Shown here: in pieces, positions 58,020 to 64,000 of the stretch
Numbering within the stretch: the first letter of the stretch is position 1
Layout: every line of letters starts with the position of its first letter
NCBI RefSeq assembly: GCF_010894435.1
Contig: NZ_JAAIXZ010000017.1
Coordinates: 186,001 to 250,000, forward strand
DNA from: Pyxidicoccus trucidator
Lineage (GTDB): Bacteria; Myxococcota; Myxococcia; Myxococcales; Myxococcaceae
Direction: 5' to 3'
DNA: 64,000 bases
Made by a program: the position numbers and the translations under genes
Notes under the pieces: generated by a model
Seen by the model: the letters and a program-made list of their open reading frames with translations, nothing else
Databases searched by the model: none
Told to the model about the DNA's origin: nothing

Positions 58020-58196
58020 TCAGGACAGCAGGTCGATGACCACCACGCCCCGCTGGGGCTTCTCGTCCTCGGTCTCCGTCCGGCGTCGAGGGCGGTCGTC
58101 AGGAGCGGGCAGCGGCAGCTCCACCACCGGCCGCTCATGGTCCTCGCGGCGGCGCTCACGTCGCTTGATTTCTTCGATGATGAAGGCGTCGAGCAT
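58020..58196 (-). CDS. 58-residue highly charged protein
   Basis: Short open frame starting at the ATG at 58196: MLDAFIIEEIKRRERRRED at the N-terminus, a middle of Pro, Glu and Arg with VVELPLP, and VVVIDLLS at the end. About 45% of residues are charged. Codon third positions are mostly G or C, as for real genes here. GGAGACGGAAG lies upstream. Short proteins beginning MLDAxxIEEI-(K/R)RRE are, to my knowledge, frequent in myxobacteria; the role is unknown. It converges with the ADP-ribosylglycohydrolase-family gene across a long hairpin. Confidence 0.65.
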   Translation of the reverse strand: MLDAFIIEEIKRRERRREDHERPVVELPLPAPDDRPRRRTETEDEKPQRGVVVIDLLS

Positions 58197-58574
58197 GGGT
58201 CTTCCGTCTCCCTCAGCCTACGTACCCCGATGTACGCCCGCCGTCCCGCCCCATTACCATTTCCACCTGTCTCAGATGCAAATTAAGAACCCCGGTTCTC
58301 CAACGGGTACGTGGCAGCCATCTCGCACGGTTGCTCGTCCGCCACCCGACACCCAGGCCCCACCAACCGGGGCGCGGATGTCATGGAAGCCGAAATACCG
58401 CAGGGACGGTGTTCATTCTAATGCCCTCGAATTGGCCCGCAAGCGGTCCAACTCACGGGCAGACCCGTGGCATTCAGGGCGACAAGCTCCCCGCTGGAGG
58501 GCCTGCCTGCCCGCCTGCTTCCAGGCGGGCATGACGGCCTGCGTCAGAGGTCCTTTCGGACCTGGGAGGGAGGC
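58197..58574. other. 378-bp intergenic region with operator-like palindrome and hairpin
   Basis: Gene-free. It has the most AT-rich patch of the neighbourhood (58250-58290). AGAACC-CC-GGTTCT at 58286-58299 is a perfect 6-bp-arm palindrome about 90 bases upstream of the 58-residue protein gene. On the minus strand TTGCAT followed by GTAATG-type sequence 18 bases later is a weak promoter guess. The far end holds a 9-bp hairpin (58509-58530). Confidence 0.4.
58509..58530 (-). terminator. Perfect 9-bp hairpin after the SRPBCC gene
   Basis: GCCCGCCTG-CTTC-CAGGCGGGC, 45 bases past the stop codon of the SRPBCC gene on the minus strand. No U-tract. Confidence 0.5.
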
Positions 58575-59000
58575 TCAGGTCCCTTCCGCGCGGCGCTTGA
58601 AGGCCTCCAGCATCTTGGGGAGCGAGGTGTCCACCAAGGCGTTGACGACGGCCTTGGGCACCAGCAGGCCCAGGGCCATCTCCACGTTGTAGGTGGCGCG
58701 CGTCTTGCCCTCGCCCTCAGGCTCCAGCACCCAGCTGCCCTTGTTGTCCTTCATCATCTCACCTTCGATGAAGGACCAGGCCATGCGCTTGGGGCGCTCT
58801 TCGGTGACGCGGATGGAGTAGCGAATCGTCTTCACCACATCGACCTTGTAGTGAAGCTCCAGGGTGTTGCCCTGCCGGTTGGCGGCGCGGACCTCCTTCA
58901 CCTCCGGCAGGAACTCCGGGTAGCGGTCGTACTGGGTGATGACGTCGAAGACCTTCTCGACGGGAGCGTTGATGACGATGGTCCGCGTGGCGCCAGGCAT
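58575..59000 (-). CDS. SRPBCC (polyketide cyclase/COQ10-like) protein
   Basis: 141-residue START-like helix-grip protein: TIVINAPVEKVFDVITQYDRYPEFLPEVKEV at the N-terminus, followed by antiparallel strands and a long C-terminal helix (LVDTSLPKMLEAFKRRAEG). The pattern resembles RatA/COQ10 proteins, which bind lipophilic small molecules such as quinones. No catalytic residues are evident. It follows glpX by 36 bases in the same direction and is probably the last gene of a three-gene unit. Confidence 0.82.
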   Translation of the reverse strand: MPGATRTIVINAPVEKVFDVITQYDRYPEFLPEVKEVRAANRQGNTLELHYKVDVVKTIRYSIRVTEERPKRMAWSFIEGEMMKDNKGSWVLEPEGEGKTRATYNVEMALGLLVPKAVVNALVDTSLPKMLEAFKRRAEGT

Positions 59001-59036
59001 GAGTGACTCCGTCTCCGGAAGGGCGTGAAGGACGAC

Positions 59037-60002
<966 letters not shown>

Positions 60003-60053
60003 GTGTGTGCTCCTTGAGTGTCCCTGAAGGTTCAGGTGGAAGCGGCGGAGTCC

Positions 60054-60461
60054 CTAGGTGGGCTCCGAGGGTTTCATCAGCCGGACGACGGAGTCTGGCA
60101 ACCGGGTGGGCTTGCCGTCGCGCCCCACGCAGGCATGCAGGGTACGACCGGTGCACAGCAGCGTGCGCGGCTCGCCGTCGCGGAAAAGCTCGTAGGTGAA
60201 CACGATGGAGGCACGGCGCAACTCGTCCACCGTGACGCGGATGACGATGAGGTCGTCGTAGCGGGCGGGCGACTTGTACTGGCAGCTCGCCTCCGCGACA
60301 GGCAACTGGAGGCCGGAGCGCTCCATGTCGGCATAGCTGCCGCCCCGGGAGCGGAAGAACTCGCTGCGGGCGAACTCGAAGTAGCGGAAGTAGTTCGCGT
60401 AGTAGACGACACCCATCTGATCGGTGTCGCCGTAGATGACGCGAAGCCGGGCCTCGACCAT
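60054..60461 (-). CDS. YbgC/FadM-type acyl-CoA thioesterase
   Basis: 135-residue hot-dog-fold thioesterase. The catalytic segment IYGDTDQMGVVYYANYFRYFEFAR is nearly canonical for the 4-hydroxybenzoyl-CoA/YbgC family, with the acidic residue in GDTD. Later strands (RYDDLIVIRVTVDELRRASIVFTYEL) complete the fold. It hydrolyses acyl-CoA or acyl-ACP in the cytosol. E. coli ybgC belongs to the Tol-Pal operon, but no tol gene is nearby here, so a general acyl-CoA role is as likely. First gene ahead of glpX. Start at 60461 fits the family's N-terminus. Confidence 0.88.
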   Translation of the reverse strand: MVEARLRVIYGDTDQMGVVYYANYFRYFEFARSEFFRSRGGSYADMERSGLQLPVAEASCQYKSPARYDDLIVIRVTVDELRRASIVFTYELFRDGEPRTLLCTGRTLHACVGRDGKPTRLPDSVVRLMKPSEPT

Positions 60462-60558
60462 GAAGCGCTGAAGGTAACAGGGCCCCCGTCGGCGTCCAAG
60501 CAGTCGTGCCGCTTGTTGGTTGCTTCTCACCAGCCGACCGGGGCAGCTTCTAATACGT

Positions 60559-62175
60559 ATGATTCGAGCCCTACTGCTGGTGACGGCCCTTGCCGCCCTG
60601 CCCGCCTCGGCGCGTCCGCCGCGGCTCACGCTGTTCATCACCGTGGACGCGCTCGGCAGCGACGTGTTGCTGCGCAACCGGCCTCGACTCCAGGGGGGCC
60701 TGGGGCAGCTCCTCACCGCGGGCGCCTTCTACCCGTACGCCCGCTACGGCTTCGCCGAGTGCCGCACCGCGCCGGGCCACGCCACCCTCTCCACGGGCAC
60801 CAACCCGTGGCGCCATGGGGTCATCGACAACCGCTGGGTGGACCGCGCCACCGGCAAGCCCGTCAACAGCTTCGTGGACCCGGCGCACCCGGTGCTGGAG
60901 GTGCCGCTGTCGCCGGGGCAGGACGCCAGCCCGGCCAACCTCATGGTGGAGACGCTGGCGGACCGGCTCCGGGTGGCGACGCAGGAGCGGGGCAAGGCGG
61001 TGGCGGTGTCGCTCAAGTCCCGCGCGGCCATCGCCATGGCGGGCCGGCTGGGGCAGGCGTGGTGGTTCGACGACGGCGTGGGGAAGTTCGTGACGGGCAC
61101 CTGGTACACGAAGGAGTTCCCCACCTGGGTGAAGGAGCTGAACGCGCGGAAGCTGCCTGAGTCGTACTTCGGGAAGAAGTGGGAGCTGATGCGCCCCCGC
61201 GCGGAGTACGTGGGCGAGGACGAGCGCCCCTACGAGGTGAACGCGTACGGGCTGGGCCGCACCTTCCCGCACCCGCTGGACGGCGGGCTGCCGTCGCCGG
61301 GGCTGATCTCCTACCGGGCATTCGGCGTGTCCCCCGACTCGCATGACGTGCTGGTGGAGGCGGCGAAGGCGGCCATGGTCGGCGAGGCGCTGGGCAAGGA
61401 CGAAGTGCCGGACCTGCTGGCGGTGAGCCTCAGCGGGACGGACCTGGTGTTCCACGAGTTCGGTCCGTACTCGTGGGAGATGCAGGACTCGCTGCTGCGG
61501 CTGGACAAGGCGCTGGGCGACCTCATCGCCGCGGCCGAGCGCGCCGCGGGAGGCCGGGCCAACCTGGTCATCGCGCTGACGGCGGACCACGGCGGGGCGA
61601 CGGCGCCCGAGCAGTGGGCAGCCCAGGGGCTTCCGGCGCAGCGGGTGAGCCCGGTGGTGCTGGCGCAGGAGCTGACCCAGGAGCTGCGCAAGCAGTTCGG
61701 CGGCGACGTGACGGCGTCGCTGGAGGAGCTGGACGTGTACCTCTCCGGCAAGTCGCTGGAGGGCCCCAAGGTGGACGGCGCGGCGATGCGGCGCGCGGCG
61801 GCGGCGTGGCTGGCGAAGCACCCGGCGGTGGTGACGGCGGTGGCGCGGGACGACCTGTTCACCGCGCCGGACATCGCGGGCCACCTGACGCCGCTGCGCA
61901 AGGGCTACTTCCCGGAGCGCAGCGGAGACGTGCTGTACATGGTGAAGCCCTTCCACCTGCTCTACACGGACGCGGAGGGCACGAGCCACGGCACGCCGTA
62001 CTCGTATGACTCACAGGTGCCCGTGGTGTTCGCGGGCAAGGGCATCAAGCCCGGGGCGTACCTGGAGGAGATGGACCCGGTGGACGTGGCGCCCACGCTG
62101 GCGGCGCTGATGGAGATCGGCATGCCCGCATCCGCCGAGGGCAAGCCTCGCGCGGAGATCCTCACGGGCAAGTGA
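60559..62175 (+). CDS. PafA-like alkaline phosphatase/phosphodiesterase superfamily enzyme
   Basis: 538 residues with signal peptide (MIRALLLVTALAALPASA). Alkaline-phosphatase-superfamily zinc motifs are visible: Asp30 in FITVDALGSD, nucleophile candidate Thr70 in ECRTAPGHATLSTG, HEFGPYS, TADHGG near residue 350 and SHGTPYSYDSQVP near the end. This is the PafA/type I phosphodiesterase arrangement, with Thr in place of Ser. It would release phosphate in the periplasm or outside the cell. No Pho box recognised in the 97-base gap to the divergent thioesterase gene. Closes about 285 bases before the beta-helix gene. Confidence 0.87.
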   Translation: MIRALLLVTALAALPASARPPRLTLFITVDALGSDVLLRNRPRLQGGLGQLLTAGAFYPYARYGFAECRTAPGHATLSTGTNPWRHGVIDNRWVDRATGKPVNSFVDPAHPVLEVPLSPGQDASPANLMVETLADRLRVATQERGKAVAVSLKSRAAIAMAGRLGQAWWFDDGVGKFVTGTWYTKEFPTWVKELNARKLPESYFGKKWELMRPRAEYVGEDERPYEVNAYGLGRTFPHPLDGGLPSPGLISYRAFGVSPDSHDVLVEAAKAAMVGEALGKDEVPDLLAVSLSGTDLVFHEFGPYSWEMQDSLLRLDKALGDLIAAAERAAGGRANLVIALTADHGGATAPEQWAAQGLPAQRVSPVVLAQELTQELRKQFGGDVTASLEELDVYLSGKSLEGPKVDGAAMRRAAAAWLAKHPAVVTAVARDDLFTAPDIAGHLTPLRKGYFPERSGDVLYMVKPFHLLYTDAEGTSHGTPYSYDSQVPVVFAGKGIKPGAYLEEMDPVDVAPTLAALMEIGMPASAEGKPRAEILTGK

Positions 62176-62216
62176 GCGTCCGCTGAGTCGCGGGAGATAG
62201 TCAGGCCAATCGCAGA

Positions 62217-62243
62217 CGTGGCGGTGGCCTCTGTGTCGCCACG
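62217..62243 (+). terminator. Hairpin downstream of the phosphatase gene
   Basis: CGTGGCG pairs with CGCCACG around a 13-base loop, 41 bases after the stop. No U-tract. The rest of the 283-base gap to the beta-helix gene holds nothing I recognise. Confidence 0.35.
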
Positions 62244-62458
62244 GCCCGGCCAGGCAACCCGCCGAGCGCCTGTCCGTGCTCGAGGCTGAGCTCAGCCGAC
62301 GCCATTCGCAGCTCACGGTCAAAGGCACCGAGCCGGGGCTCTCACGGGCTGCCGGGCGCCTCCTTGTCTGCCTGGTCCCTCCCTGGAATTTCCGGGTGGG
62401 TCAGTGCAACCCTGGCCTCGCTTCATCCTCCAGTTAACAAAACGAACGGGAGTTCCAG

Positions 62459-64000
62459 ATGCGAGGGAATGTGGCGCGGAGTCTCGCGCTCGCCATGCTC
62501 TGCATGGCCTCGTCGGCGCCTGCCGCCGTCAGCAAGGACATCGTCGCCGGAGACCGCCGCAGCGCGGCCACGGTGCAGTCTCAAAACGCCTATGCCGGCT
62601 ATGTCTCGCCGGCCGACAAGGTGTTTCACGTCAGCACGACGGGCAGCGACTCCACGGGTGACGGCAGCGCGGCGAAGCCCTGGCGGACGGTGGTGCGCTC
62701 GGTGCGTGGGCTGCCCCCGGGGTCCACCGTCTACATCCACGCGGGCACCTACGACGCCACCCAGGTGGACTTCGCGTCCGCCTCGGCGCTGGACGGCACG
62801 GCCACCGCGCCCATCACCCTGCGCGGCGCGCCCGGCGAGTCGAGGCCTGTGCTGAAGAGCAACGGCTCCTCCCCCATCTTCCACCTCAACCGACGGTACT
62901 GGATCCTGGACGGCCTGGAGCTGGATGGCCGCTACGCGCGGGTGCATCCCGTCCTCTTCCGCTCGGACCACCTGACGCTGCGCAACAGCCTGGTGCGCGA
63001 CGCCTCGCTGGACGCGCTCAACGTGAAGGCCCAGCACGTCCTCATCCAGGGCAATGAGATTCGCAACACCTTCGAGCACACCGCCGGCAGCGCCCGGGGC
63101 GTGGCCTGCACCGCGCACACCGACTGCTCCGCCGGCAGCTTCTGCAAGCCGGAGTACGACTCCTCCAACGTCCTGCGCCGCTACTGCCGCGAGCGAGATG
63201 ACGGCCACGCCATCGTCGTCCTGTCCGACTCGCACTCCGTCCTGGTGAAGGGCAACGTCATCCACGACAACACCGGTGACGGCCTCCAGTGCGCGGGCCC
63301 CCTGTATGGCTACACCGCCGGGACGCGGCCCGTGGACATCACGCTGGAGGACAACGACATGTTCACCAGCCCGGCCAACCAGGGCGTCGTGGAAGAGGCC
63401 ACGGACATCAAGGACTGTGACTTCATCACCCTGCGCCGCGAGCGCTACCACGGCTTCCGCGCGGCCCGGCAGGCCAATGGCTCGCTCAACGGGGGCGGGG
63501 CCGCCATCTTCCACTTCAGCGCGCAGGGAATGCGGGTGGAGGACTCGGAGATTTTCGACTCGTGCATGGGCCTGGGCCTGGGCAACAGCGCAACCGACCC
63601 GCTGGCCAACGTCGTCATCGCCCGGACGCGCTTCCACCACTTCTACACGGGCGAGAAGGGCTGCGGCACCAGCGGCACCTCGGGCACCGCCCTCTACGTG
63701 CAGAAGCTCACCGGCGGCGACTTCTTCCACAACACCTTCTCCCAGGCGGGCCGCACCGCGGTGCTCATCTCGAGCGCCGGGTGGACGGTGCGCAACCTGG
63801 ACTTCTGGAACAACATCGTCTCGCTGTCCGCGTCCGGCTCACGCTGGCTCGTCACGGATGGCGACTTCCTGGTGGACTTCGAGTCGGATGGGAACCTCTT
63901 CTCCCACGCGGACGGCTCCGCCGCGCACTTCACCTGCGACTTCCAGCAGGGCCTGAAGGACCTGAGCGCGTGGCGTGGCAGCACCTGTGCTCTCGGCGGC
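62459..64000 (+). CDS. Secreted right-handed beta-helix protein (3' end cut by window edge)
   Basis: 514 codons to the window edge, no stop. GGGAG precedes the ATG; signal peptide VARSLALAMLCMASSAPAAVS. The DUF1565-type opening FHVSTTGSDSTGDGSAAKPWRTV and repeated strand turns (LDGLELDGRYARV, LTLRNSLVRDASLDALNV, HVLIQGNEIRNTF, VLVKGNVIHDNTGDGLQC) are those of parallel beta-helix pectate-lyase-like proteins. A Cys-rich insertion at residues about 218-245 (CTAHTDCSAGSFCKPE) interrupts the helix. Such proteins cut or bind polysaccharides; no catalytic Asp/Arg set could be fixed. Probable predation or matrix enzyme, by inference. Confidence 0.82.
   Translation, partial: MRGNVARSLALAMLCMASSAPAAVSKDIVAGDRRSAATVQSQNAYAGYVSPADKVFHVSTTGSDSTGDGSAAKPWRTVVRSVRGLPPGSTVYIHAGTYDATQVDFASASALDGTATAPITLRGAPGESRPVLKSNGSSPIFHLNRRYWILDGLELDGRYARVHPVLFRSDHLTLRNSLVRDASLDALNVKAQHVLIQGNEIRNTFEHTAGSARGVACTAHTDCSAGSFCKPEYDSSNVLRRYCRERDDGHAIVVLSDSHSVLVKGNVIHDNTGDGLQCAGPLYGYTAGTRPVDITLEDNDMFTSPANQGVVEEATDIKDCDFITLRRERYHGFRAARQANGSLNGGGAAIFHFSAQGMRVEDSEIFDSCMGLGLGNSATDPLANVVIARTRFHHFYTGEKGCGTSGTSGTALYVQKLTGGDFFHNTFSQAGRTAVLISSAGWTVRNLDFWNNIVSLSASGSRWLVTDGDFLVDFESDGNLFSHADGSAAHFTCDFQQGLKDLSAWRGSTCALGG

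Noticed and set aside
58014-58286. 90-codon plus-strand frame in the region after the ADP-ribosylglycohydrolase-family gene
   Set aside because: No ribosome site and it lies antisense to the better-supported 58-codon minus-strand gene.

Overview
The window is GC-rich (about 70%) chromosomal DNA from a myxobacterium, most likely of the Myxococcus/Corallococcus/Pyxidicoccus group. The pointers are two C-terminal MYXO-CTERM-type sorting tails, a lipoprotein built of myxobacterial CDDGN disulfide repeats, several Ser/Thr kinases and PATAN/DUF4388 and PEGA proteins, and a 17-bp site upstream of lexA that fits the Myxococcus LexA operator consensus at every position. I see no IS element, prophage, CRISPR array, rRNA or tRNA gene.

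Layout. 1-9.6 kb: the 5' part of a MalT-like LuxR regulator (-), a secreted beta-propeller/di-heme cytochrome c peroxidase-like protein with a good terminator, a His-rich outer-membrane barrel protein, a HEAT-repeat protein, and a TonB receptor/Cys-rich lipoprotein pair (-). 12-16.3 kb: a small ribbon-helix-helix operon with its own promoter and palindrome, a BamE-like lipoprotein, an UPF0104 membrane protein, a PHP phosphatase with YacG, and a quinone oxidoreductase. 16.5-24.2 kb: an intracellular S8 protease divergent from a small protein of unknown function, then a three-gene operon (kinase-nSTAND receptor, PEGA/TPR protein, Cys-repeat lipoprotein). 24.2-32 kb: agmatinase-family hydrolase, a receiver/ATPase protein lacking the kinase histidine, HtrA protease, a pseudokinase-PEGA membrane protein, an MshEN-domain protein, and a glyoxalase-fold protein.

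32-50.4 kb is the most interesting part. A receiver-PATAN protein faces a four-gene minus-strand operon (43788 to 33422) for very large secreted, Ig-like and outer-membrane proteins, the first and last with MYXO-CTERM-like tails. Its leader has a sigma70-type promoter followed by what I read as a GEMM-I riboswitch, so a cyclic dinucleotide probably controls the surface operon. Just upstream lie a FecR-domain protein, a HAMP histidine kinase and a 1140-residue hybrid kinase carrying a degenerate receiver and a degenerate GGDEF domain. The hybrid kinase is divergent from lexA, and a perfect LexA box sits between them.

51-64 kb is more housekeeping in character: a TPR lipoprotein with a TolB-like/OM protein, then eno-surE-nlpD-like in one minus-strand run, an ADP-ribosylglycohydrolase-family protein, a 58-residue charged protein, a three-gene run (thioesterase, GlpX, SRPBCC), a PafA-like phosphatase and the 5' part of a secreted beta-helix protein. 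Convergent gene pairs are repeatedly separated by perfect GC-rich hairpins without U-tracts.
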